Source: Dehalococcoidia bacterium
Lineage (GTDB): Bacteria; Chloroflexota; Dehalococcoidia; UBA2979
Direction: 5' to 3'
DNA length: 45,130 nt
Assembly (NCBI GenBank): GCA_003599735.1
Contig: QZJI01000004.1
Coordinates: 1 to 45,130 of the forward strand
Part shown: positions 15,496-22,907 of the stretch, piece after piece
Layout of the letters: every line of letters starts with the position of its first letter
Position numbering within the stretch: position 1 is the stretch's first letter
Position numbers and translations under genes: made by a program
Notes under the pieces: generated by a model
Databases searched by the model: none
Told to the model about the DNA's origin: nothing
The model's input: only the letters and a program-made list of their open reading frames with translations

Positions 15496-15893
15496 GTGTG
15501 TGCCACCTGCTTTGCGCGCCAGGCGGCGACGGCCTGGCGTACCGCGGAGGCGGCGAGGACGGAGCAGTGCACTTTGCTGGCGGGCAGCCCGTCGACGGCG
15601 GTGGCATAGTCGTCGCGCGTGAGCGATTCCGCCTCCTCCAGTGTGCGGCCCGTCACCATCTCGGTCGCCGCGGACGAGGTGGCGATCGAGGCGGGGCAGC
15701 CGGAGGAGAGGAATGAGGCGGCGGCAACGCGCCCATCGGCGAAGCGCAGGAAGATCCGGAGCGAGTCGCCGCAGACGGGATTCGTCACGAACGCCTCAGC
15801 GTCCGCGTCCGGCATCGCGCCCGCGTTCCGCGGCCGCTCGAAGTGGTCGATGAGGGTGGCGCTGTATTGCTCAGGCGAGAGACGTTCGGCCAT
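15492..15893 (-). CDS. iscU: IscU/SufU-type Fe-S cluster scaffold
   Basis: A 133-residue Fe-S scaffold on which clusters are built before transfer to apoproteins. All three ligand cysteines are visible: NPVCGDS, SSGCPAS and KVHCSVLA. The region between the second and third cysteine (EMVTGRTLEEAESLTRDDY) has the length typical of the SufU subgroup. The sulfur donor is likely the cysteine desulfurase at the start of the window, more than 14 kb away. It is coupled to the MobA-like gene by a GTGA overlap and starts 38 bases after the methyltransferase gene. Confidence 0.9.
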   Translation of the reverse strand: MAERLSPEQYSATLIDHFERPRNAGAMPDADAEAFVTNPVCGDSLRIFLRFADGRVAAASFLSSGCPASIATSSAATEMVTGRTLEEAESLTRDDYATAVDGLPASKVHCSVLAASAVRQAVAAWRAKQVAHT

Positions 15894-15931
15894 GTACTAA
15901 TTGTCGCACGGGCGTGGTGAGTCATGCCGTG

Positions 15932-17134
15932 TTAGCCGAGGACGGGCCGGAGACAGCGCAGGCCGTCGAGCGGCGCGCCCTTCGCCAGTGCCAACACGCG
16001 GATGCGGCCGAGGCCTTCCGGCTCACACAGCACCTCGGCGGCGCGACGGTCGGCGGCGAACCGCTGGGCGTCGACCGCCGCGCGCCGCGAGGCCGCGCGC
16101 AGGGCTTCGCCGAGGCCGAGCGCCATCAGCGCCTCCGCCTGCGAGACGAGCGGCGCCTCCTCGAAGCCCTCCGCGGCGGCGGCCAACGAGGTGAAGTCGA
16201 CGTGGACGGTGAGGTCGAGGCGGCCGGGCTCGGCGAGCGGGTCGGGCTGCGGGGAGTGGCGGCGGAACGCCATCAGCGTGCCCTGGCGCCGCCACGAGGC
16301 GTAGAGGTCGCGCGCCGGGTAGCCGTAGTCGATCGAGAGCAGATATCCGCGCTCCATCTTTGAGGCGATCGCGCGCATCGCCTCGGACGCGGCGAGTCCC
16401 ACCTCAGCGAGCGCGCCGTCGCCGGGTGGGAGTCCGAGCCGCGCGAAGTACGCCTCGATGGCTGGTGTGGAGAGGGGGCCGTCGACGAGGCACAGCGCAC
16501 CGTCCTCGTGTGTGACGTAGCGCTCGATGAACGTCTCGCCATCGCGGCGTACGAGGTGGACGGGGAGCGCGTCAAAGAATTCGTTGCTGATGACGACACC
16601 GGTGACGCGCTCTGGCCGCGCGAGCCAGTCCGCCGTCAGCGTGTGCTCGGCCTCGAACCCCGCCCCCGTGAGGTGCGCTCGTTGGTCGGCCAGGCGGTTC
16701 GGATGGCCGTCCAGCATCACGGGGCGTACGGCGGCGAAGCAGTGCGGCGCGCGCGCGCGGAGCCACGTCAGGATCGCGCGCATGAACGCGCCACTGCCGC
16801 ACCCCACTTCGATGAGCGCGAATGAGGAGGGTCCGCCGAGCCGTTGCCAGCATTCGAGGACCTGGCGGGCCCAGAGGTAGCCGAAGATCGGGTGGACCTC
16901 CGGGCTGGTCTCATAGTCGCCGTCGCGGCCCCAGGTCAGGCCCGCGCGGCTGTAGTAGCCATGCTCCGGATGGCCGAGCGCCTGCGCCATGAATTCGGCG
17001 AAGGTGATCCGCCCGCCGGCCGCCTCGATCCGCTCGATGAGCAGTGGCAGTAGTGGCGTCTGGGTCGCCAGCGCGAACTCGTCCGCGAGCGCGAAATCGT
17101 CGGCCTCGGTGTTGGTGTCGGGGGAGGCGGTCAT
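15932..17134 (-). CDS. MidA/NDUFAF7-like SAM-dependent methyltransferase (DUF185)
   Basis: A 400-residue class I methyltransferase of the MidA/NDUFAF7 family. Conserved marks: ITFAEFMAQALGHPEHGYYS near the N-terminus, GDYETSPEVHPIFGYLWARQ, the SAM-binding FALIEVGCGSGAFMRAIL, VISNEFFDALPVHLV, and LLSIDYGYPARDLY. In mitochondria the relative methylates an arginine of a complex I subunit; bacterial roles are little known. The start ATG at 17134 begins the conserved region; longer versions overlap the upstream gene. The nuoG/nuoI pair lies about 4 kb further on, so a link with complex I is possible but unproven. Confidence 0.88.
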   Translation of the reverse strand: MTASPDTNTEADDFALADEFALATQTPLLPLLIERIEAAGGRITFAEFMAQALGHPEHGYYSRAGLTWGRDGDYETSPEVHPIFGYLWARQVLECWQRLGGPSSFALIEVGCGSGAFMRAILTWLRARAPHCFAAVRPVMLDGHPNRLADQRAHLTGAGFEAEHTLTADWLARPERVTGVVISNEFFDALPVHLVRRDGETFIERYVTHEDGALCLVDGPLSTPAIEAYFARLGLPPGDGALAEVGLAASEAMRAIASKMERGYLLSIDYGYPARDLYASWRRQGTLMAFRRHSPQPDPLAEPGRLDLTVHVDFTSLAAAAEGFEEAPLVSQAEALMALGLGEALRAASRRAAVDAQRFAADRRAAEVLCEPEGLGRIRVLALAKGAPLDGLRCLRPVLG

Positions 17135-17168
17135 GCTTCGATCGTAGCCCGCACGGCCTCGCGGTCGT

Positions 17169-17804
17169 TCATAGAGCGTTGAGGACGGTGAGCCGGTTCG
17201 AGGTGATGTGGTCGACGCCCCACGCCTCGAGTTCCAGGGCGCGAGCGGTGTCGTCCACGGTCCAGACGCCGACATCGCCCGCGCGCAAGCGGAGCGCCTC
17301 CACCTCGTCCGGGGTGTGGAGCAGCGTGTGGCGGATGACGACTGACACCGGTTCGATCGCCCCGGCGTCGCGTCCGGTGAGGTAGGCGCGCAGCTGGCGT
17401 TCGTCCCGGATCGAGTAGGCGACGTCGAGGTCGGGCAGCCACGCGCGGACGCGATCAGCGAGGCGCCAGTCCTCACAGGTCACGCGGAGCCGTGAGCGGT
17501 CGAGCAGGCTGAGCGTGCGGGCAAGGTCGGGTGCGGGGTCTCCCGCCCAGGCTCGCAGGTCGAGCACCAGTGCGGCGTCCTCGACCACCTCCAGTAGCGC
17601 CTCGAGCGGGACGGGGAGCAGACGCGTGAAGCCGTGCCGGCTGATGCCGAGGCGCAGCGTGCCTAGCGGCCGTTCATGGTGGGCGACCAACTGGCCGCTG
17701 ACCGACCAGAGGTCGGCTTCGATGGCGTCGACGGCGGGGTGGCGGCTGAGCGGGAGGACGGCGCGGTCGTTCCCCGCGCGGTGCAGGATGCGCTGGACGG
17801 GCAT
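17169..17804 (-). CDS. Glycerophosphodiester phosphodiesterase family protein
   Basis: A 211-residue GDPD-like TIM-barrel protein. The N-terminal HRAGNDRAVL corresponds to the family 'HRG...EN', and AVDAIEADLWSVSGQLVAHH carries the metal-ligand 'E.D...DG.LVV.HD' pattern with some substitutions (N-D for E-N, HHE for HDE). The C-terminus VGVWTVDD...GVDHITSN is typical. Known members hydrolyse glycerophosphodiesters to glycerol-3-phosphate. The altered catalytic residues leave activity uncertain. ATG 17804 has only a weak ribosome site. It sits 20 bases after the UPF0047 gene and 34 bases before the methyltransferase gene. Confidence 0.78.
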   Translation of the reverse strand: MPVQRILHRAGNDRAVLPLSRHPAVDAIEADLWSVSGQLVAHHERPLGTLRLGISRHGFTRLLPVPLEALLEVVEDAALVLDLRAWAGDPAPDLARTLSLLDRSRLRVTCEDWRLADRVRAWLPDLDVAYSIRDERQLRAYLTGRDAGAIEPVSVVIRHTLLHTPDEVEALRLRAGDVGVWTVDDTARALELEAWGVDHITSNRLTVLNAL

Positions 17805-17824
17805 GGGAGGCCTGCCGTCAGTGG

Positions 17825-18346
17825 CTAGCGGGGGTGGGCGGCGCCGAGCGCCTGGACGAAGACGGAGCGCGGGCGGGCGTGGTCGAGTTCGATGAGGAAG
17901 ATGCTCTGCCACTGGCCGATGTGGGCCGCCCCGTTGTGGACGGGCACGGTCTCGGACGCCCCCAGGAACAGTTGCTGGCAGTGGGCGTGGCCGTTGGCGC
18001 ATTCGCGGTCGGTCATGTGGACGGTGCGGATCGAGAAGTCGTTGTGCTCGTAGTAGTCGCCAGCGGGGACGATACGGGAGAGGACGCGCGCCATGTCGTT
18101 CAGCAGCAGCGGCTCGTGCTCGTTGATGACGATCGCGGCCGTCGTGTGGTTGGAGACGATGGCGACCTGTCCGAAGGCGACGCCGGAGCGGGCGACCACG
18201 TTCTGCACGTCCGCGGTGATGTCGATGAACTCGAGGGCGTGCGAGGTGTGGTACTCGAGCGTCTCGGCGTAGGCGACGAATTGAGAGGCGGGGACTTGCG
18301 CCGCGTGGAGCGGGCGCGTGTCCGGACGCGGAATGCTCTCGACCAT
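17825..18346 (-). CDS. UPF0047 (YjbQ-like) protein
   Basis: A 173-residue UPF0047 family protein. It shows FIDITADVQNVVARSG, VAIVSNHTTAAIVINEHEP, a DYYEHNDFS segment, the NGHAHCQQLFLG motif with clustered His and Cys residues, and a GQWQSIFLIELDHARPR end, all typical. Some members have weak thiamine-phosphate synthase activity, but the physiological role is uncertain. ATG 18346 has a GGAGG ribosome site four to five bases upstream. It heads a tight minus-strand run toward trxB. Confidence 0.9.
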   Translation of the reverse strand: MVESIPRPDTRPLHAAQVPASQFVAYAETLEYHTSHALEFIDITADVQNVVARSGVAFGQVAIVSNHTTAAIVINEHEPLLLNDMARVLSRIVPAGDYYEHNDFSIRTVHMTDRECANGHAHCQQLFLGASETVPVHNGAAHIGQWQSIFLIELDHARPRSVFVQALGAAHPR

Positions 18347-18456
18347 GCGGCCTCCGCCTGTCCCCGGGCTGCGCGGGTGGGCGCCAGCCGTTGGAGCGTT
18401 CGGTCGAGGGTATCAGCGGGCGCGAGCCGGACGCCACTGGTGGCGCCTCCGTTGGC

Positions 18457-19323
18457 CTAGCGCGGACCGTCGCCGCGGTGGCGACGGAGGGAACGGACGG
18501 CCTCGGTCACCGTCTGGATGTCCCGGGCGCCAGCCCGGAACCGGACGTACTCTTCCAGGTCGCGCAGGGCGGAATCCACCTCGCCCAACCGTTCGCGGAG
18601 CATCCCGCGGTCGCGGATCTCGTCCAGGTCCCAGGGGAACATGGCGATGAGGAGGTCGATGACGCGCGCGGCGCGGTCCTCGTCACCGCGCTGGAGGTAG
18701 CCCGCCTTCAGGTTGTGGAGCAGACGCTGGATCACCTGCCGGGGCGAGAGCGAGGCGAGGTAGTGCTCTTTGAACGGCACTCGCGCGCCGAAGATGTTGC
18801 GCAGCAGCACCTGGCAGTCCCGAGGCGTGAGCAGGCGTCCGAAGTTGAAGACATCGATCAAGAGCGTGTCGGTCTCGTCCGTGACACCGGCCGGGGTGTA
18901 CCGGCAGATGACGTGGCCGGGCAACCCTACCGGGCGCACGTCCAGCCCCACGCGCTGGCAGACTTCGGCATACAGGATCGCGAGTGTGATCGGGATGCCG
19001 AGGCGTTCCGACAGCACTTCGTTCAGGTAGAGGTTCCTCGGGTCGTCGTAAAACTCGCTGTTCCCGCGGAAGCCGAGTTCCCGGTAGAGGTAGCGATTGA
19101 TCCCGCGAACGACGAAGGTGGGTGTCTGTCGTTCCGGGTCGCGTCCCAGCTGGTGCGCCAGCGTGTCCGCCATGTCTTGCAGGCGGCGATCGTATGCGTC
19201 CAGGTCGAGGCTGGGGTATTCGGACTGTGCGATGACGAGGGCGGCACGGGCGAGGGGGACATCTTCGGCGGGGCCGCTGACGGCTTCACGGAACCGCGCG
19301 CGCGTCTCCTCGAATGTGGTCAC
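18457..19323 (-). CDS. SirB1-family transglutaminase-like/TPR protein
   Basis: A 288-residue SirB1-like protein: an N-terminal transglutaminase-like fold (YPSLDLDAYDRRLQDMA, FRGNSEFYDDPRNLYLNEVL, GIPITLAILYAEVCQRVGL, GLPGHVICRY) followed by a C-terminal TPR-like helical region (LLHNLKAGYLQRGDEDRAARV...). The GLPGH motif has a His in the catalytic-like position, but the transglutaminase cysteine is not evident, as usual for this family. Function is unknown. It begins with GTG 19323, overlapping the plsY stop as GTGA. Confidence 0.85.
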   Translation of the reverse strand: MTTFEETRARFREAVSGPAEDVPLARAALVIAQSEYPSLDLDAYDRRLQDMADTLAHQLGRDPERQTPTFVVRGINRYLYRELGFRGNSEFYDDPRNLYLNEVLSERLGIPITLAILYAEVCQRVGLDVRPVGLPGHVICRYTPAGVTDETDTLLIDVFNFGRLLTPRDCQVLLRNIFGARVPFKEHYLASLSPRQVIQRLLHNLKAGYLQRGDEDRAARVIDLLIAMFPWDLDEIRDRGMLRERLGEVDSALRDLEEYVRFRAGARDIQTVTEAVRSLRRHRGDGPR

Positions 19324-19901
19324 CGCTTCACCCGCGAGCGCGCGGGGGTGAACCCCTCGAACGAGACGATCTTCGCCGCGAGGATGGCGAGGAGCAGGAC
19401 GATGCCGAGTGTCAGCTCCCACGGGTAGCCCATCGCGTAGGTGATGAACGGCATCGAGTTCAGCCCAACGAGGCCCGCGAACCGCTTCCGCCGCGTCACG
19501 AGGAACAACACGGATGTGAGCAGCACCGCGTACAGCGTGGCCAGCGGCGCGAAGGCCAACCACACCCCCACGGTCGTCGCGGTGCCGTTGCCGCCCTTGA
19601 ACCGCAGGAAGACCGAGTAATCGTGTCCGACGACGGCCGCGAGCCCGGTGAAGATCGCGAGCGTGTGGCTGTCGCTGACCCAGTACGACAATCCGACGGC
19701 GGCGGTGCCCTTACCGATATCGCCGGCGGCGGCGATCAGGGCGGGGGTGAGGCCGATGTTGTCCCACACGTTCATGACGCCGGGGTTGCCATCGCCGATG
19801 TGGTGAATGTCCCGGCCGCCGGTCCAGATGAAGGCGACGATGTACGACGCCGGGATCGAACCGAGCAGATAAGCGGTGGCAAGGATCATCGTGATGGTCA
19901 C
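19320..19901 (-). CDS. plsY: PlsY-like acyl-phosphate glycerol-3-phosphate acyltransferase, divergent
   Basis: Multi-pass membrane protein of 193 residues that matches PlsY along its length: YLLGSIPASYIVA at the start, DIGKGTAAV in the second segment and GHDYSVFLRFKGGNGTAT in the third. PlsY transfers acyl groups from acyl-phosphate to glycerol-3-phosphate, the first step of phospholipid synthesis. Here the glycerol-phosphate loop reads GDGNPGVMNVWDNIG where the family has GSGN.GATN..R..G, and KGGKG is KGGNG. These changes at signature residues suggest altered substrate or a paralogue. GTG 19901 with GGAGG upstream is preferred to ATG 19889. It is coupled to the SirB1 gene. Confidence 0.82.
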   Translation of the reverse strand: MTITMILATAYLLGSIPASYIVAFIWTGGRDIHHIGDGNPGVMNVWDNIGLTPALIAAAGDIGKGTAAVGLSYWVSDSHTLAIFTGLAAVVGHDYSVFLRFKGGNGTATTVGVWLAFAPLATLYAVLLTSVLFLVTRRKRFAGLVGLNSMPFITYAMGYPWELTLGIVLLLAILAAKIVSFEGFTPARSRVKR

Positions 19902-19950
19902 GCCGGCCTCCGAGAACGCAGAGGCATGATACCGCGCCCCTCGTTGGACG

Positions 19951-19984
19951 CGCCTCGTACCCGGCACCGCGCGGGCACGAGGCG
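19951..19984. terminator. Hairpin between cupredoxin and plsY genes
   Basis: CGCCTCGT (19951-19958) pairs with ACGAGGCG (19977-19984), and after one mismatch the stem continues CCCG/CGGG around an 8-base loop. There is no T tract. It could be a weak terminator after the cupredoxin gene or an mRNA-stabilising structure. Confidence 0.4.
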
Positions 19985-19997
19985 ATCCGCGTAAGGA

Positions 19998-20468
19998 CTA
20001 CTGGACGGTGATCGACGCCTTCATGTCCGGGTGGATGGTGCAGGCGTATGTGAATGTCCCGGTTTTGCTGGCGGTGAATTTGAACGTCCCACCGTTTGGT
20101 GTGAGCGGCTGAGAGTCAAAGGTGCTGCCATCGTCGGAGGTTGTGGTGTGCGCGAACGCGTCCTCGTTCACGAAGGTGACCGTGGTGCCGGCTTTTACCA
20201 CGAGGGTGGGCAACTTGCCGCCGCTGATGGGCGCGCGCACGGCGCCGTCAGCTCCGGGTGTCGAGAGGGCGGGGGCCGCCTTCGTCACGGCAGTCGCGGC
20301 GGCGGGCGTCGCTGTGGTGGTCGAGGCCGCGGCGGTCGCGGTCGCCGTCGTGGCGGTAGAGGCTTTCGCTGGCGTGGCCTCGGTCTTCTCGTCGCCGCCA
20401 GAGCAGGCGACGCCCAGCAGGCTGACGGCGGCCAGCGATGTCACGGCGGCCCAACGGAATGAATGCAT
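19998..20468 (-). CDS. Cupredoxin (plastocyanin-like) lipoprotein
   Basis: A 156-residue exported blue-copper-type lipoprotein. Signal peptide with lipobox GVAC (C22), then an Ala/Thr/Pro-rich linker of about 50 residues, then a cupredoxin domain. Type I copper ligands are visible: His in EDAFAHTTT and the C-terminal loop YACTIHPDM (Cys, His and Met). It would carry electrons or copper at the outer face of the cell membrane. ATG 20468 is preceded by GAGGGAG. It is encoded just upstream of plsY. Confidence 0.88.
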   Translation of the reverse strand: MHSFRWAAVTSLAAVSLLGVACSGGDEKTEATPAKASTATTATATAAASTTTATPAAATAVTKAAPALSTPGADGAVRAPISGGKLPTLVVKAGTTVTFVNEDAFAHTTTSDDGSTFDSQPLTPNGGTFKFTASKTGTFTYACTIHPDMKASITVQ

Positions 20469-20625
20469 GTCAGTCTCCCTCTGAAGCCGCGCCACCGGCG
20501 CGGACTATTCAGAGGGCGTCCGGTTGGCCGCACCCGTCGCCGGGTACCGACCGCCCTCGCGACGCCGTACTCCGGCGTCGAGGCGGTGAGCGTACTCGCG
20601 GGCGTGCCGCTTTCGCTATGCCTCG

Positions 20626-21030
20626 CTACAGCTCGGTGATCGGGCGGCGTCCCGAGAAGCCGGAGGTGCGCGGGTGCCACCAGTCGATGTCGTCCTCGCC
20701 CGCTCGCCAGCACCAATAGGCGAGGACGCCGTGGATGGTCGTCGGGAAGTCGATCAGCCCCTCGTCAATGCCTTTGATTTCGGCGCCCGCGCCGGTGATC
20801 GCGGCGATGTGGCGCTGTGCCTCTTCACCCAGACGGCGCTGTTCCCGGTTGAGATCGCGGATGCGGCGTTCGCCCACCACTCCGTTATTCAGGTGGCGGC
20901 GGTTGAGCGCGTTCAATTCGTCCTTGACGGCGCGCAGGGCCACCTGCGTGCGCTGGAGGTCGAGCACCGTGTGGCGGATCAGGCGGAGCGCCGTCCGTGC
21001 TTCCTCAAGCGTGAAGTTGCCCGCGGGCAT
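20626..21030 (-). CDS. DUF2203 family protein
   Basis: A 134-residue DUF2203 protein. The family pattern is clear: an opening FTLEEARTALRLIRHTVLDL helix, a long coiled-coil-like charged middle (VKDELNALNRRHLNNG... RDLNREQRRLGEEAQRHI), then GLIDFPTTIHG, WCWRAGEDDIDWWHPRTSGF and GRRPI at the end. The function is unknown. It starts six bases after the upstream membrane-protein gene, so the two are probably co-transcribed. Confidence 0.9.
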   Translation of the reverse strand: MPAGNFTLEEARTALRLIRHTVLDLQRTQVALRAVKDELNALNRRHLNNGVVGERRIRDLNREQRRLGEEAQRHIAAITGAGAEIKGIDEGLIDFPTTIHGVLAYWCWRAGEDDIDWWHPRTSGFSGRRPITEL

Positions 21031-21036
21031 CCAGCA

Positions 21037-21477
21037 CTATTCCGGCCGGGCGCTGCCGAACGCGTCGTCGGGGGTGTGGTAAATGTCTCCATTCACCACA
21101 TCTGAGGGAGTGCCCCAGGCGCCGTGCGACCACATTCCCTGGGGGTCGAGGCCGAGAGCGCCTGTCGCGGCGCGCTCCACGGACTGACGAAGCGCCGCGA
21201 GGTCACCGCCGAACGCGGCCACGCCGAGGTTGACGCCGAAGGCGGCGAGCGGGGAGGGGATGTGTAGCCACGACCACGGTGCATCATTCACGCGGAGTGC
21301 GGCGACGATGCCGGGGACGAGATCCTGCGGGCGCACGGTGACATGGCGGATATCGATGTCCATGGGGTCCAGCCCGGCCTCCTGGCGGCGGCGGGCATCC
21401 AGCACAATGCGACCGAGGACGGCGCCGAGGGCAGCGCCGATGAAGACGAAGAGTGCGGTACGCAGACGACCGAGCAT
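21037..21477 (-). CDS. N-terminally membrane-anchored protein of unknown family
   Basis: A 146-residue protein. One N-terminal membrane segment (LFVFIGAALGAVLGRIVL, about residues 8-25) is followed by a basic stop-transfer stretch (DARRRQE) and a soluble domain with DIRHVTVRPQDLVPGIVAA, then a Gly/Ala-rich helix and an acidic end. I do not recognise the family. ATG 21477 has AAGGAG upstream. It shares a divergent control region with the aquaporin gene and is followed by the DUF2203 gene after six bases. Confidence 0.75.
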   Translation of the reverse strand: MLGRLRTALFVFIGAALGAVLGRIVLDARRRQEAGLDPMDIDIRHVTVRPQDLVPGIVAALRVNDAPWSWLHIPSPLAAFGVNLGVAAFGGDLAALRQSVERAATGALGLDPQGMWSHGAWGTPSDVVNGDIYHTPDDAFGSARPE

Positions 21478-21503
21478 CGGCGGGCTCCTTGGGTTGACAG
21501 GTC

Positions 21504-21551
21504 GACGGTACGCAGGGCGATTGGAGGGGGTCAAACTGGGACGGTACGCAG
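21504..21551. repeat. Two 12-base direct repeats in the divergent promoter region
   Basis: GACGGTACGCAG occurs at 21504-21515 and again at 21540-21551, 36 bases apart. Both copies lie between the divergent membrane-protein and aquaporin genes, next to TTGACA-like elements. They look like paired regulator sites. Confidence 0.5.
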
Positions 21552-21570
21552 AAAGTAATGTTGAGATGTA

Positions 21571-21599
21571 TTGACACGTTCTCTATTCGATGCCAGACT
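21571..21599 (+). promoter_or_regulatory. Candidate -35 for the aquaporin gene
   Basis: TTGACA at 21571-21576 is a perfect -35. The best -10 at 17-base spacing (CAGACT, 21594-21599) is weak. The ATG follows at 21640. Confidence 0.35.
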
Positions 21600-21611
21600 G
21601 CCCCCATCGAG

Positions 21612-21625
21612 CCGCCTTCGGGCGG
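21612..21625 (+). promoter_or_regulatory. UUCG-loop hairpin touching the aquaporin ribosome site
   Basis: CCGCC-TTCG-GGCGG forms a short, very stable tetraloop hairpin whose right arm runs into the ribosome site GGAGGAG (21624-21630). It could tune translation. Confidence 0.35.
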
Positions 21626-21639
21626 AGGAGCGAGGTCTG

Positions 21640-22320
21640 ATGGACGACGCACTCGATCCCCGCTCGCTGGTCGTTGAGGCGATCGGGGCGTTCACGCTGA
21701 TCTTCGCCAGCACGGGTGCCGTAATGGTCGCGGCCGGTAAAACGAATATCGGGCTACTTGAGATCGCCTTTGCCCACGGGCTGGCGATTGCGTTGATGGT
21801 CTCCGCCCTGGGCGCGATCTCCGGCGGGCATTTCAACCCCGCCGTCACCGTGGCCATGTGGGTGACGCGACGCATCGGCACGATCGCCGGCGCGGGCTAC
21901 GTCGTCGCCCAACTCACTGGTGCAGTCCTTGCCTCGCTGGCGCTCCGCGTGTTGTTCCCTGAAGGGCTCCGCGAGGAGGCCCAAATGGGCGCTGCGTTGC
22001 TGGGCCCTGGTATCGACTTTGCCCGAGGGGTGGGCATTGAGGCCATCCTGACGTTCTTCCTGGTGATCGTGATCTTTGGCACCGCGGTGGACTCGCGGGC
22101 CCCGAAACTCGGTGGCATTGCCATCGGTCTGACGATCACCATGGACATTCTGATCGGTGGCCCGCTCACAGGCGCGGCGATGAACCCGGCACGCGCGTTT
22201 GGCCCGGCGGTGGTTGCCGGCGTCTGGGATGACCATGTGGTGTGGTGGATCGGGCCGATCATCGGCGCTGTCGCCGCGGGCCTGCTCTACCACTACGTCC
22301 TCATCGAGGAGGAAGCCTGA
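21640..22320 (+). CDS. Aquaporin / MIP-family channel
   Basis: Six-helix membrane channel of 226 residues with both half-helix boxes intact: SGGHFNPAVTVA and GAAMNPARAFGPA. Members conduct water or small neutral solutes such as glycerol. The residue after the second NPA box is Arg, part of the selectivity filter, followed by AFGPA as in many water-type channels; a firm water/glycerol call is not possible. ATG 21640 follows two possible ribosome sites (GGAGGAG and GAGG). A strong terminator lies about 90 bases after the stop. Confidence 0.93.
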   Translation: MDDALDPRSLVVEAIGAFTLIFASTGAVMVAAGKTNIGLLEIAFAHGLAIALMVSALGAISGGHFNPAVTVAMWVTRRIGTIAGAGYVVAQLTGAVLASLALRVLFPEGLREEAQMGAALLGPGIDFARGVGIEAILTFFLVIVIFGTAVDSRAPKLGGIAIGLTITMDILIGGPLTGAAMNPARAFGPAVVAGVWDDHVVWWIGPIIGAVAAGLLYHYVLIEEEA

Positions 22321-22413
22321 CCCCACGCGAGCGCGGCGCACGACCGCGCGACCTCCATCTGACACCCGCATCTGTCGCAACTATTACCCCCGCCGCACGG
22401 CAGATGTTGGTGA

Positions 22414-22439
22414 GAGGGCGGCCCGCAAGGGCCGCCCTC
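22414..22439. terminator. Bidirectional hairpin terminator
   Basis: A perfect 11-base GC-rich stem (22414-22424 with 22429-22439) with a GCAA tetraloop, between the converging aquaporin and dUTPase genes. Confidence 0.82.
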
Positions 22440-22462
22440 GAACTTTGTCCGAGGAGGTGTCG

Positions 22463-22900
22463 CTACCGCAGGCCGGTGCTGCCGTGTCCGCCGTCGCCGC
22501 GTGCCGTGTTGTCGAGAGCCTCGACCTCCACCCACTCGGTGGGCACGAGGCGTGCTACGACCAGCTGGGCGATGCGGTCGCCGTCGTGGACCTCGAACGG
22601 GCCGCAGCCAGGCAGGCAGTACATGGTCACGAACAGTTCGCCGCGGTAGTCGGCGTCGATGGTGCCGAAAACGGAGAGGACCCCCCGAGCGGCGAGTCCG
22701 GAGCGCGGGCGCGATTGCACGTCGAACCCTTCCGGAGCGGCGATGGCGATGCCGGTGGGCACCTTGACCGGCTGTTCGCCGATGGTGAGCGGGGCGTCCA
22801 GGCAGGCGTGGAGGTCGTAGCCGGAGGCGGCGGCCGTCTGCCGAGCGGGGACGCGCGCGGTGGGGCGGAGGCGCCGGACGCGGAGGGTGGTGTTGTTCAT
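22463..22900 (-). CDS. dut: dUTP diphosphatase
   Basis: Trimeric dUTPase of 145 residues that hydrolyses dUTP to dUMP and pyrophosphate, supplying dUMP to the ThyX thymidylate synthase encoded at 31800. The five motifs are present: AASGYDLHA, PRSGLAARG, GTIDADYRGE (catalytic Asp and the Tyr that selects deoxyribose), GDRIAQLVV and RGDGGHGSTG. In motif 5 the Phe of the usual GGFGSTG is His. It starts 7 bases after the alpha/beta hydrolase gene. Confidence 0.93.
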   Translation of the reverse strand: MNNTTLRVRRLRPTARVPARQTAAASGYDLHACLDAPLTIGEQPVKVPTGIAIAAPEGFDVQSRPRSGLAARGVLSVFGTIDADYRGELFVTMYCLPGCGPFEVHDGDRIAQLVVARLVPTEWVEVEALDNTARGDGGHGSTGLR

Positions 22901-22907
22901 GCGCGGG

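Noticed and set aside
17169-18437. A single 422-residue protein covering the GDPD and UPF0047 genes on one frame
   Set aside because: The first half is Arg/Pro/His-rich out-of-frame sequence over the UPF0047 gene; only the portion from 17804 matches the GDPD family.
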